Source: Chloroflexota bacterium (GTDB lineage: Bacteria > Chloroflexota > Limnocylindria > P2-11E). From it: a DNA stretch of 64,000 nt. Location of the stretch: contig DAIDAP010000034.1 in the NCBI GenBank assembly GCA_027310565.1, positions 1-64,000 of the forward strand, read 5' to 3'. Shown in pieces: positions 8,575 to 17,434 of this stretch (position 1 is the first letter of the stretch; the number at the start of each line of letters is the position of its first letter). The translations under genes and the position numbers were made by a program. Below the pieces are notes generated by a model, which was not told the origin of the DNA, did no database searches, and saw only the letters and a list, made by a program, of their open reading frames with translations.

Positions 8575-9635
8575 AGGTCATCGAGCTGCGCAGCGACACG
8601 TTCACCACGCCGACGCCCGCGATGCGCAGGGCGATGGCCGCCGCCGAGGTCGGCGACGACCAGTACGGCGAGGATCCCACCGTCAACCGGCTCGAGCGGC
8701 GCGCCGCGGAGATCGTCGGGAAGGAGGCGGCCGTCTACGTCCCCAGCGGGATGATGGGCAACCTCTGCGGCGTGCTCTCGCAGACGCAGCGCGGCGACGA
8801 GGTCATCCTCGGCGACCTCGCGCACATCGTGCAGAACGAGATGGGCGCATCGTTCGTGCTCGGCGGCGTCGTCCCTCGCGTCGTGCCGAACCGCGACGGC
8901 CTCCCCTCGCTCGAGGACGTCGCCGCGGCGGTGCGGCCGCAGGGCATGTTCCCCCGCACCGCGCTGGTGTGCCTGGAGAACTCGCACAACAACTGCGGCG
9001 GCACGGTGATCACCGCGGCCCAGACGAAGGCCGTCGCCGACCTCGCGCACGCGCGCGGGATCCGCGTGCACCTCGACGGAGCGCGCATCTTCAACGCGGC
9101 CGCCGCGCTCGGCGTCGAGGCGCGCGAGCTCGTGCGCGACGTCGACACCGTGCAGTTCTGCTTCTCGAAGGGCCTCGCCGCGCCGGTCGGGTCGATCCTC
9201 TGCGGCGACGGCGACACCGTCGCGAAGGCCCGCCGCGTGCGCAAGCTGCTCGGCGGCGCCATGCGCCAGGCGGGCGTGATCGCCGCCGCGGCGCTCGTCG
9301 CGCTCGAGGAGATGCGCGACCGGCTGGTGGAGGACCACCGCACCGCGAAGCGCCTCGCCGAGGGGCTCGGGCGCATCCCGGGGGTGCGCATCGACGCGGC
9401 GAGGGTCGTCACGAACATCGTCTCGTTCGAGATCGACCCCGCGGCCATGGACGCCGGCGCCTTCCAGAAGGCCTGCGCCGAGCGCGGCCTGCGGATCTCG
9501 CGCTACCTCGGCAGCTCGCCGCGGCTGCGCGCGGTCACGCACAACGACGTGACGGCGGAGGACATCGACGCGGCGATCGCGATCGCCGGCCAGGTGCTGA
9601 GCGGGACGCCGGCGGCGGCCGGCGCGGCGCGCTGA
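8571..9635 (+). CDS. ltaE: low-specificity L-threonine aldolase
   Basis: A 354-residue PLP enzyme that splits threonine or allo-threonine to glycine and acetaldehyde. IELRSDTFTTPTPAMR at the start, GDDQYGEDPTVN, LENSHNNCGG, HLDGARIFN and FCFSKGLAAPVGS (PLP lysine) are all characteristic. Length is normal. The ATG overlaps the DUF554 stop, so both are translated together. Its TGA directly abuts the stop of the convergent propeller gene (TGATCA at 9633-9638). Confidence 0.94.
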   Translation: MKVIELRSDTFTTPTPAMRRAMAAAEVGDDQYGEDPTVNRLERRAAEIVGKEAAVYVPSGMMGNLCGVLSQTQRGDEVILGDLAHIVQNEMGASFVLGGVVPRVVPNRDGLPSLEDVAAAVRPQGMFPRTALVCLENSHNNCGGTVITAAQTKAVADLAHARGIRVHLDGARIFNAAAALGVEARELVRDVDTVQFCFSKGLAAPVGSILCGDGDTVAKARRVRKLLGGAMRQAGVIAAAALVALEEMRDRLVEDHRTAKRLAEGLGRIPGVRIDAARVVTNIVSFEIDPAAMDAGAFQKACAERGLRISRYLGSSPRLRAVTHNDVTAEDIDAAIAIAGQVLSGTPAAAGAAR

Positions 9636-11849
9636 TCAGCGGGCGCGCGATCCCGTGTACGACCCGTCGATGACGAGGTCGCGCGTGAACGACCCGGCGA
9701 GGGCGTCCGAGTCGAACGAGACGCGCACGCCGTAGGCCCCGGGCGCGAGGCCGCGCAGGTCCAGCGAGACCTTGTACGCCCCGCTGCTCGCGGCCACGCC
9801 GGTCCCCATGCTCGACGTCCAGGTGAACGGGCCGAGGACGGTGCGCCCGGCCGCGTCGACGAGGTCGACCGCGACGCTCGTGTCGAGCACGAACGAGCCG
9901 TCCGGCGCCGTGACCGTGAAGTGCACCGGCAGCGTGCGGCCCGCGCCGACCACGTCGGGCGTCGGCGAGAGCCACTTGTACGCGTAGCCCTGCAGCGTCA
10001 CGCTCACGTGCGCGGCGGTGACGCCGCCGTTCGAGTCGCTCGCCGTGACGGTCACGTCGTAGGCGCCGCCGGACGCGTACGCGTGGTCCAGCGTGAAGAC
10101 GCCGTCGGACAGCGCGAGCGCGACCGGCGGCGACCCGTCGCCGTACTCGGCCGTCAGCGTGAAGGTCTCGCCGGCACCGGGATCGCTCAGGGTGCCGGCG
10201 ACCGCGAGGACGCGGGTGAACGGCAGCCGGACCGAGGCCGGCAGCTCGAGCGACGGCGCGACGTTCTCGACGGTCAGCCGGAAGGAGCCGGTCCCCACGG
10301 CGCCCTGGTCGTCGACGACCGACACGGACACCTCGTACGCGCCGACCGGGAGGAGGCGCTCGAGCGCGAACGATCCGCCCTCGAGCGCGAGCGGCAGCGC
10401 ACCGGAGCCGTCGCCCCAGTCCACGGTCGCCGTCCACGAGGTCGAGCCGTCGTCGTCGGTGAATGCCCCGGTCCGGGTGAAGGTCGTGCCCTCCGCGACG
10501 GTGGCGTCGGCGCCGGCGGACACGACCGGCGGCCCGTTCGTCGCTAGATCGCGGAGGTAGAGCTGCATCCCGGTGGCGGCCGGCGACGGGACCAGGTTCG
10601 ACGCCGACGAGGCGAACACGACGCGGGCGCCGTCCGCCGACGCGGACGGCGTGAGGCTCGCGGCGTTCGCCTGGAGGCCCGCGTCGTTCAGCGACACGAT
10701 CGTCAGCGCGCCGCTCGCGCGCGACCACAGGAAGACGTCGACGACGCCGTTCGCGTCCCCCGCGACCATGCCGACGTCGACCGACGAGAACGCGACGTAC
10801 GCGCCGTCGGCCGAGAGCGACGGCGAGCGGCTGTCGGCGCCGAGGAACGTGTTCGCGCTCGGCGACGCGAGCGCCGTCGTGCCGCCCGCGCGGTCGCGCA
10901 GGTACACGTCCCACGCCGGGTCGAGGTCGGCGGGGTCGAGCCGCGCCTGCGTCTCGAAGACGACGTAGCGGCCGTCCCGCGAGAGGCCCGGCGAGCCCGC
11001 CACCATGAAGGTGTTCGGCGTGCCCGACGACGACACCGACGCCAGCTCCGTCGTCCCGCCCGCCAGGTCGCGCACGTAGATCTGCGCCGCGCCCGACGTC
11101 GCGAGCGGCGAGAGATTGGTCGACGCCGACTGGAACGCCGCGACGCGGCCGTCGCCGGAGATCGTCGCCTGCAGCGCGGCACCGTTCGCCGGCGCCCCGG
11201 TGGCGTTCACCGAGACGCGCGTGAGCGCGCCGGTGACCAGATCCTTCACGTAGGCTTGCGCGCGCCCGCCGGACGGCTCCGGCACGAGCTCTTCGGACGC
11301 GGAGGTGAACGCGACGTAGCGGCCGTCGTCCGAGAGCACGCGCGCTCCGGCGAAGGCCGCGAGCGAGCCGCCGGCCGTCGTGAGCTTCCCTGCCGGCGTG
11401 GTCGTCGCCGCGACCGTGAGGCCGGTCCGCATGTCGCGCACGAAGACGTCGAGCGCACCGTTCGCGTCGCCGGGGACGAGATCGGCGGCGAAGGACATGA
11501 AGGCGACGAAGCGCCCGTCGGCCGAGACGCTCGGCGCGAACGCGCCTGCCGAGACCGGGAGGCCGCCGGCGGTGCTCACGAGCTCGGTCGCGCCGGTCGC
11601 GAGGTCGCGGCGGTAGACCTGGAGCATGCCGTTCGCTCCGGCGACCAGGTTCGACGCGCTCGAGGCGAACACCGCGTAGCGCCCGTCCGCGGACAGCGAG
11701 GGCGTCTGGCCCGGGGCGTTCGCCGGCGTGCCGTCGCTCGCGACGGAGACGCGCGTCGTGGTGCCCGGGGCGAACCCCGGCTCGACTGCCTGCGCGAGGC
11801 TGGCCATCGCCACCAGGGCGGCGACGCCGAGCGCGACCCGCACGAACAT
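9636..11849 (-). CDS. secreted beta-propeller (PD40) protein with PKD domains
   Basis: A 737-residue exported protein. Residues 1-21 form a signal peptide (VALGVAALVAMASLAQA). From about 45 to 420 there are repeated TolB/WD40-like units with the recurring SADGRYVAF and RDLATG patterns, about seven in number. Two PKD-type Ig folds follow (VDWGDGSG near 465 and AEYGDGSP near 560), then a C-terminal beta domain. This architecture is usual for surface or matrix proteins that bind glycans or peptides; no catalytic residues are evident. It is divergent from the pseudopilin cluster, so it may share its regulation. Confidence 0.85.
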   Translation of the reverse strand: MFVRVALGVAALVAMASLAQAVEPGFAPGTTTRVSVASDGTPANAPGQTPSLSADGRYAVFASSASNLVAGANGMLQVYRRDLATGATELVSTAGGLPVSAGAFAPSVSADGRFVAFMSFAADLVPGDANGALDVFVRDMRTGLTVAATTTPAGKLTTAGGSLAAFAGARVLSDDGRYVAFTSASEELVPEPSGGRAQAYVKDLVTGALTRVSVNATGAPANGAALQATISGDGRVAAFQSASTNLSPLATSGAAQIYVRDLAGGTTELASVSSSGTPNTFMVAGSPGLSRDGRYVVFETQARLDPADLDPAWDVYLRDRAGGTTALASPSANTFLGADSRSPSLSADGAYVAFSSVDVGMVAGDANGVVDVFLWSRASGALTIVSLNDAGLQANAASLTPSASADGARVVFASSASNLVPSPAATGMQLYLRDLATNGPPVVSAGADATVAEGTTFTRTGAFTDDDGSTSWTATVDWGDGSGALPLALEGGSFALERLLPVGAYEVSVSVVDDQGAVGTGSFRLTVENVAPSLELPASVRLPFTRVLAVAGTLSDPGAGETFTLTAEYGDGSPPVALALSDGVFTLDHAYASGGAYDVTVTASDSNGGVTAAHVSVTLQGYAYKWLSPTPDVVGAGRTLPVHFTVTAPDGSFVLDTSVAVDLVDAAGRTVLGPFTWTSSMGTGVAASSGAYKVSLDLRGLAPGAYGVRVSFDSDALAGSFTRDLVIDGSYTGSRAR

Positions 11850-11912
11850 GACGCACGGATTAACGGGCTGGCAGGCGCACGCACGCCGGTACGTGCGGTC
11901 ACCCGGACGGGC

Positions 11913-11928
11913 TAGGAAACTCTTCCTA
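11913..11928. promoter_or_regulatory. inverted repeat in the divergent intergenic region
   Basis: TAGGAA and TTCCTA are separated by ACTC in the 130-base gap between the divergent propeller gene and the TadE-like gene. The 6-base arms are perfect. This could be an operator; its biological meaning is a guess. Confidence 0.25.
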
Positions 11929-11983
11929 CTCCGTCCTGAGGTATGCCCGTCGCGCGGCCGAACCCATCGTGAGGCGCGAAGCC

Positions 11984-12442
11984 ATGCGCACGACGCTCGC
12001 CGCTACGCGTTTCGCTCGCGACGACCGCGGACAGTCGATCGTAGAAACAGCGCTGATGCTGCCGATCCTGATCTTCCTGATCCTGGCCGGCGGCGACATG
12101 GCGCGCGGCTATGCGATCCAGATCGCCGTCCAGAACGGCGCGCGCGCGGGCGCCGAGGCCGCGGCCATCGACTACACGCCGACGATCGCCGAGACGCGGG
12201 CGCGCGCCATCGACGAGATGAGCCGCACGCCGGGCATGGACGCGGGCCTCGCCTCGATCTCTCCCACCTTCGCGCAGGCGGACGGCGTGACGGCCTGCGT
12301 CAACCCGCCGACGCTCGCGAACCCGTGCTTCGCCACGGTGCGCGTGACGATGACCTGGCGCACGATCACGGCCTGGCCGCTCATCCCGAACACGTTCACC
12401 TTCGACCGCTCCACGCGCATGCGGATGATCGCGGCGCCATGA
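11984..12442 (+). CDS. TadE-type pseudopilin
   Basis: A 152-residue protein with the TadE layout: a short basic N-terminus, DDRGQSIVETALMLPIL, then one hydrophobic helix and a mainly extracytoplasmic remainder with a C-x(10)-C pair (TACVNPP to NPCFAT). The conserved E of IVETAL is the prepilin +5-like Glu. ATG 11984 is preferred over GTG 11969 because GAGG lies 9 bases ahead. It begins a four-gene forward cluster in which each gene overlaps the next by 4 bases, apart from the last. Confidence 0.82.
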   Translation: MRTTLAATRFARDDRGQSIVETALMLPILIFLILAGGDMARGYAIQIAVQNGARAGAEAAAIDYTPTIAETRARAIDEMSRTPGMDAGLASISPTFAQADGVTACVNPPTLANPCFATVRVTMTWRTITAWPLIPNTFTFDRSTRMRMIAAP

Positions 12443-12879
12443 GGACCGCACGACGCTTCCTGGGGTCCGACGACGGCGGGCAGTCGCTGGTCGAGTTCGC
12501 GCTCGTCGTGCCGCTTCTGCTGCTCATCATCACCGGTCTCTTCGACGTCGCGCGCGCGACCTGGCAGGAGAACACGCTCGCCTATGCCGCTCGCGAGGGA
12601 ACGCGCTACGCGATCGTGCACGGGTCCGCGTCCGTCGACGGGACCGTCGTGCAGCCGGGGAACGACCAGCCGGTCGTGGACATCGTGCGCAACGCGGCCG
12701 TCGGCGTGCCCAACGTGTCCGTCGTCGTGACCTGGCCGGACGGCAACTGCTACGACCGCAACTGCCGGGTCGCCGTCGACGCGACCGCTCCGTTCGTGCC
12801 GATCCCCTCGCGCTACCTGCTGGGGGATGTCTTCCAGATCACGCTCAAGGGCGGATCGATGCTGGTGATCCAGCGATGA
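12439..12879 (+). CDS. TadE-type pseudopilin
   Basis: A 146-residue protein with DDGGQSLVEFALVVPLLLL near residues 11-29, which is the TadE N-terminal helix with the key Glu. The soluble part has a disulfide-like C-x(4)-C pair (NCYDRNC). The ATG overlaps the preceding stop and its own TGA overlaps the next ATG, so it is translationally coupled on both sides. It probably forms minor pseudopilin complexes with its neighbours in an Flp-type apparatus. Confidence 0.82.
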   Translation: MRTARRFLGSDDGGQSLVEFALVVPLLLLIITGLFDVARATWQENTLAYAAREGTRYAIVHGSASVDGTVVQPGNDQPVVDIVRNAAVGVPNVSVVVTWPDGNCYDRNCRVAVDATAPFVPIPSRYLLGDVFQITLKGGSMLVIQR

Positions 12880-14183
12880 CCGGGCTGCGGCGCTTCTTCG
12901 CCGGCACGGACTCCGAGCACGGCCAGGCCATCGTGCTCATCGCGCTCACGCTGCTCGGCATGCTCATGATGGTGGGGATCGCGATCGACGCGGGCCAGCT
13001 CTACTCCGCGCGCCGCTCCATGCAGGAGGCGGCCGACGCCGCGGCCTACGCGGGCAGCGTCGTGCTCTACCGCGGCGGGACGCAGACGGACGCGTTCGCC
13101 GCGGCGACGACCGACGCCACCGCGAACGGCTACACCGACGGCGTGAACGGCACGACGGTCACGGTGCGACAGCCGACCGCCGCGCCGTTCAACACCAGCG
13201 CGTACGTGCAGGTGATCATCTCGCAGCAGGTCCGCACCTCGCTGGTCCCGGCCCAGGCCGGCATCACGCAGGTCACCGTGCGCGCGATCTCCGGCGCGGA
13301 GCCGCTGAACAACGAGTACGCGATCATGGCGCTCGACCGCAACGCGACGGGCAACGCCTTCCAGTCCGGCCCGACCGCGAACATCAGGCTCAACGGCGGC
13401 GGCGTCCTCGTCAACTCGACGAGCTCGAGCGCCGCCAACAGCGCCACCGGGTCGGGCAACTGGGACATCACCTGCCCCGCGACGAAGCCGTGCGCGATCG
13501 ACGTCGCGGGCACCGGCGCCGGATCGTGGCCCGCCGCCTCACCGGCGAGTCCCGACTACTTCGAGGGCGAGCGCAACGGCCAGCCCCAGCAGAGCGACCC
13601 GTTCGCCGGCTATCCCAAGCCGTCCACGACCGGCATGCTCACCGACCGCGCGCCGTTCAACAGCAACGTGCTGGGGCAGGGCATCTACACCAGCGCGACG
13701 AGCTTCTCGAACAAGAAGGTCTGCCACGGCATCTACATCCTCAAGGGCGGCGGTATGGGCGGCAGTCTCGACGTCGCGACGAGCGGGACCGACCCGGTGA
13801 CCGGCGCCGCCTGCGACGGCAAGGTGTTCATCTTCAACACGCTCTCGAACTACCCGTCCTCCGGCGGCACCTGCACCGGCGTCACGGTGAGCGGCAACAA
13901 GGACATCACGCTGTACGCGATGACGACCGGCACGTACGCGGGCCTGCTCTTCTACCAGGACCCGGCCTGCACCGCCGCGATGAGCTTCGGCGGCACGTCG
14001 TTCTCGCTCACCGCGACCGGGACGATCTACTTACCGAACGCGGCCTTCACGGCGAACGGCCAGCCGACGATCGCCGGCGGTCAGATCGTCGCGAAGACGG
14101 TCAACGTCGGGAACGCCACGATCAACATCACCTTCAACGCGGGGACGTCGGCGCAGCCGGTGCTGCCGCGGCTCGCCCAGTAG
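12876..14183 (+). CDS. TadG-like pilus-assembly protein
   Basis: A 435-residue protein. Residues about 14-45 (EHGQAIVLIALTLLGMLMM then GIAIDAGQLY) match the TadG/TadE-like N-terminal domain, followed by SMQEAADAAAYAG. The long Gly/Ser/Thr-rich remainder is presumably outside the membrane, with several Cys that may pair. It lacks an obvious von Willebrand domain. It is coupled to the two TadE genes and likely helps tether or cap pili. Confidence 0.75.
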   Translation: MTGLRRFFAGTDSEHGQAIVLIALTLLGMLMMVGIAIDAGQLYSARRSMQEAADAAAYAGSVVLYRGGTQTDAFAAATTDATANGYTDGVNGTTVTVRQPTAAPFNTSAYVQVIISQQVRTSLVPAQAGITQVTVRAISGAEPLNNEYAIMALDRNATGNAFQSGPTANIRLNGGGVLVNSTSSSAANSATGSGNWDITCPATKPCAIDVAGTGAGSWPAASPASPDYFEGERNGQPQQSDPFAGYPKPSTTGMLTDRAPFNSNVLGQGIYTSATSFSNKKVCHGIYILKGGGMGGSLDVATSGTDPVTGAACDGKVFIFNTLSNYPSSGGTCTGVTVSGNKDITLYAMTTGTYAGLLFYQDPACTAAMSFGGTSFSLTATGTIYLPNAAFTANGQPTIAGGQIVAKTVNVGNATINITFNAGTSAQPVLPRLAQ

Positions 14184-14255
14184 CACCCGACCGGTACGGT
14201 GGTCATGGGTCTTGCGGCCGTCTCCAGCTGATCCCGCCACGACGCGAACGGCGAC

Positions 14256-14296
14256 CGCCCGCTCGCTAGACTCGGCGGGCGTTCAGGGGCGTTCAG
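14256..14296. repeat. stem-loop plus 10-base tandem repeat
   Basis: CGCCCGC (14256-14262) pairs with GCGGGCG (14275-14281) around a 12-base loop. Overlapping its right arm, GGGCGTTCAG is repeated in tandem at 14277-14286 and 14287-14296. This lies between two TadG-like genes and ahead of the next ribosome binding site; it could be a weak terminator or a regulator-binding site. Confidence 0.4.
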
Positions 14297-14322
14297 CCCA
14301 TCGTCATCTCCGGGGAGGCAGG

Positions 14323-16356
14323 GTGCGCAGAGGCCGGCGGTCCTTCGCGTCCGAGGCGGGCCAGAGCGTCGTCATCGTCGCGCTCATGTTCGCCATCCTC
14401 ATGGCGGGAGGCGCGATGGCGATCGACGTCGGCCGCTTCTACGCCGAGCGGCGCTTCCTCCAGGGCGCCGTGGACGCCGCGGCGCTCGCGTGCGCCCGCA
14501 CGTACGCGCGGACCCAGCAGGACGCGGCCGCGGCCTGGTCCGCCGCCGACGAGGTGCTCCACGACCGCAACCTCAAGGGCAACCCGCTCGGACTCACCGT
14601 CACGTACCCCCCGCAGGGCTCGGAGACCTACGACGACAACGTCGTCGCGGAGCAGAACCTGAACGGCGGCATCCTGCCGGTGAGCACGAGCGGCCTCGGC
14701 TGCCGCGTGGCCATCACCGTGGCCGTCCCGACGTACCTCATCAAGGTCGTCTCGCCGGCGCTCAACGTCATCGGCATGACCACCCGCGCGTACGCGAAGG
14801 CGAAGGGCGGCATGCTCCCGAGCGTCGTGAAACGCTACGAGAACGCCAGCGACAACGACGGCGTCGACAACGGCTCGCCGAACGAGTTCATCGACCACAC
14901 CATGGCCCAGAACGCCGACAGCAGCTGCACGGTGTCCAACCCGGCCGGCTGCACGCCCGCGTCGCTCGCGAACAAGGGCCAGGAGTTCGTCCTGTTCGGC
15001 GCCAGCCAGAAGGCGAACAACGACTCCTCCTTCCGCGGCTACATCGGCCTCGACATCCGCGACTTCAGCACCGAGGTCGGCGGCGCGCTCCAGCACGACT
15101 CGTACAACGGCGTGGCCGCCGACGCGAGCGTCAACACGCTCAAGGACTTCGAGGCCCAGTGGATCGACAAGGGCTACCCGGGCCCCGATATCTGCGCGGT
15201 GACGCCCGGCGACTTCAAGCCCTGCGCGCAGATCGCGGCGATCAACGGATCGAGCTCCGGCATCTTCATCGACGAGTACGAGCGGTTCTTCCGCAGCTTC
15301 GCACAGACGTCGAGCGTCGGCGACATCATCCTCCTCCAGCTCTACGACGGGACGGTGAAGAAGGTGCCCGACTTCACCATGAACCCGCCGACGCTCACCG
15401 TGCCGGCGAGCGGATCGGTGCCCCCTGTCTCCGTGCCGTACTCGATGTCCACACAGTTCGCCGCGTCGGCCGCGCAGATCTGCACCGAGGTGATCCCCGA
15501 CAACGGGACCGTCACGAACGGCGGCGGCGACACGACCGGGAGGGATCCGTTCGTGACCGGCGCGATCCCGCTGGCCGCGGGCACGGGCCTCTGCACCGGC
15601 CGCGGCGCGAACACGTTCGCCAGCAACCCGACGCCGGTCGGCGCGTCCACGTACGGCCAGACCTGGTCGCCGGGCACCGCGACCGCGGCGCAGCGTGGCA
15701 TCTACCAGGTCTTCCTCCGCGGGACCGCGAGCGAGCCGTACACCTCGCGCGTCCACAGCTTCCCGGTGAAGGTGTTCGTCGGCGGGCAGACGCGCGACTA
15801 CGTCACGACCGCGTCCGTCACCCAGCGGAGCGTCTCGATGGCGTCGCTCCCCGCCTCGGTGAGCTTCACCGCCGTCGTCGAGACCGGCACCGGCTCCAAC
15901 AAGTGGCGCACCAGCGGCTCCACGCTCGACGGACCGGTGACCGTGTCGTGGGACTCGTGCCCGCGTGACGACACCGGCGTCACCGTCCTCACCTGCTACA
16001 TCGGCTCGCCGGGGATCACGTCGACCTCGGTCACCGCCGGGAACACCGTGAGCCTCACCGTCAGCACGAGCGGCGTCGCGACGCAGCGCACGTACGTCGG
16101 CTGGGTCCGCACGACCGGCTACAGCAACGGCGGCTACCCCGTCACGCACCTGTGGGAGGTCCGTCTCGACGTCGACCAGGCCACGGGCGGCACGACCGAC
16201 TACGTCGACGTCATCGGTTACGCCGCGTTCGAGATCACGAACATCACCAGCAACGACGTGTACGGCAGAGCGGTGAGCGGCGCGTACTACGACCCCAACG
16301 ACCCGTCTCTCGCGATCGCCAAGAAGATCGTCCTGGTGCCCTGGGAGACGCCGTAG
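14323..16356 (+). CDS. large TadG-like pilus-assembly protein
   Basis: A 677-residue protein with the TadG N-terminal signature: EAGQSVVIVALMFAILMAG, then AMAIDVGRFYAERRFLQGA and VDAAALACARTYA. The long extracytoplasmic region is rich in Thr, Ser, Gly and Asp, with repeated beta-strand-like segments and scattered Cys. GTG at 14323 is preferred because GGGGAGG lies just ahead and the sequence upstream is not family-like. It is the last gene of the forward pseudopilin cluster, separated from the previous TadG-like gene by a 139-base gap with its own repeat. Confidence 0.75.
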   Translation: MRRGRRSFASEAGQSVVIVALMFAILMAGGAMAIDVGRFYAERRFLQGAVDAAALACARTYARTQQDAAAAWSAADEVLHDRNLKGNPLGLTVTYPPQGSETYDDNVVAEQNLNGGILPVSTSGLGCRVAITVAVPTYLIKVVSPALNVIGMTTRAYAKAKGGMLPSVVKRYENASDNDGVDNGSPNEFIDHTMAQNADSSCTVSNPAGCTPASLANKGQEFVLFGASQKANNDSSFRGYIGLDIRDFSTEVGGALQHDSYNGVAADASVNTLKDFEAQWIDKGYPGPDICAVTPGDFKPCAQIAAINGSSSGIFIDEYERFFRSFAQTSSVGDIILLQLYDGTVKKVPDFTMNPPTLTVPASGSVPPVSVPYSMSTQFAASAAQICTEVIPDNGTVTNGGGDTTGRDPFVTGAIPLAAGTGLCTGRGANTFASNPTPVGASTYGQTWSPGTATAAQRGIYQVFLRGTASEPYTSRVHSFPVKVFVGGQTRDYVTTASVTQRSVSMASLPASVSFTAVVETGTGSNKWRTSGSTLDGPVTVSWDSCPRDDTGVTVLTCYIGSPGITSTSVTAGNTVSLTVSTSGVATQRTYVGWVRTTGYSNGGYPVTHLWEVRLDVDQATGGTTDYVDVIGYAAFEITNITSNDVYGRAVSGAYYDPNDPSLAIAKKIVLVPWETP

Positions 16357-16399
16357 CCCGAACGCTCCCGCCCGCGAGGACGCGAGCGGCCCGGGCGCG

Positions 16400-17385
16400 T
16401 CAGTCGCCGGCCGTCGGCGGGCGCGGGATCAGGCTGACGTCGACGTAGAGCCCGAGGTCCGCCGCGGGCCCGGCACCCTCGACGACCAGGCGCAGGTGCA
16501 CGCGGTGCGTCCCCGTGGCCTCGGGGACGGCGAGGCGCACGAGGAAGATCTCCCGGCGCGACGTAGGCGGCCGACGACGGTCCCGTCGTCCCGGCGACCG
16601 CGGTCGGATACGGGGCCTGCCACGCGAAGCGCGCGGCGTACGCGTCGAGCGGCGGCAGCGGGTACGCGGGCATCGACGCCCGCGGCGGCCGCTCGTCGAG
16701 CGCCGCCACGGGCACGCCGGCGACCGAGAGCGCGACCCAGGCGAGCACGGCCGCGGCGCCTCCGGCGCCGAGCAGCCCGCGCGCCGAGGGCCGCCGCAGC
16801 CGCGCGCGCCGCGCAGGAGCTCGCGCGCGACGAGCGCGAGGCCCTACACGTCGGCGGCGCGCGTGGGCGGCCGGCCGTCGCGCACCTCGGGCGCGACGCA
16901 GGCCGGCGTGCCGAGAACCACCTGCCGCCTGCCGCCGATGAGGTCGGCGATGCCCAGGTCGATGAGCCGCGGGCGACGGTCGGCGCCGACGATGATGTTC
17001 GCGGGCTTGAGGTCGAGGTGCAGCAGCCCCTTGCGATGCAGCGCGCCGAGCGACGCCGCATCTCGCGCACCATCCGCGCGCCCTCGCGCGGCGCGATCGT
17101 CTCGCGGGCGAGGAGCTCCGCGAGCGTGAGACCCTCGACGTACTCGAAGACGATGAGCGATGAGGGTGAGGCCGAGCACGTCGTGGCGCCCGAGCGCGCG
17201 CACGACGCCGGGTGCTCGAGCGCCTCGAGCCAGAAGCCCTCGGCGAGGAAGCGCCGCCGCGCGTCGGGGTCCTCGCGGTCGCGCAGCAGCTTGATCGTCA
17301 CCCGCCCGAGCAGCAGCGCGCCGCTCCCGGGCTGGCCGGGCGGTGGGGTCAGCACCTGGGCCGGCTCCTGGGCGCCCTCGCTCAC
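16400..17385 (-). pseudogene. degraded Ser/Thr protein kinase (frameshifts and a stop)
   Basis: A eukaryotic-type kinase can be followed across three frames. Frame 1 has VTIKLLRDREDPDARRRFL (lysine subdomain) and FEYVEGLTLAELLARE. A second frame has HRKGLLHLDLKPANIIVG (catalytic loop D, K, N), LIDLGIADLIGG and GTPACVAPEVRDG, ending in a TAG where a Tyr codon is expected after AADV. A third frame carries a membrane helix (VLAWVALSVAGV) and a clean C-terminus ending in a TGA at 16400-16402. At least four frame changes plus the nonsense codon are needed. Neighbouring genes are intact, so real decay is more likely than sequencing error, but error is not excluded. Confidence 0.8.
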
Positions 17386-17434
17386 GCCGACCCCAACGCG
17401 AGCGAGGACGCGACGGAACGGGAGCGCGCCTGCC

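Noticed and set aside
6924-9635. Very long frame of about 900 codons covering two genes
   Set aside because: Only its last 354 codons look like a protein (threonine aldolase). The earlier part is Arg/Ala-rich shadow of the opposite strand, typical of high-GC DNA.
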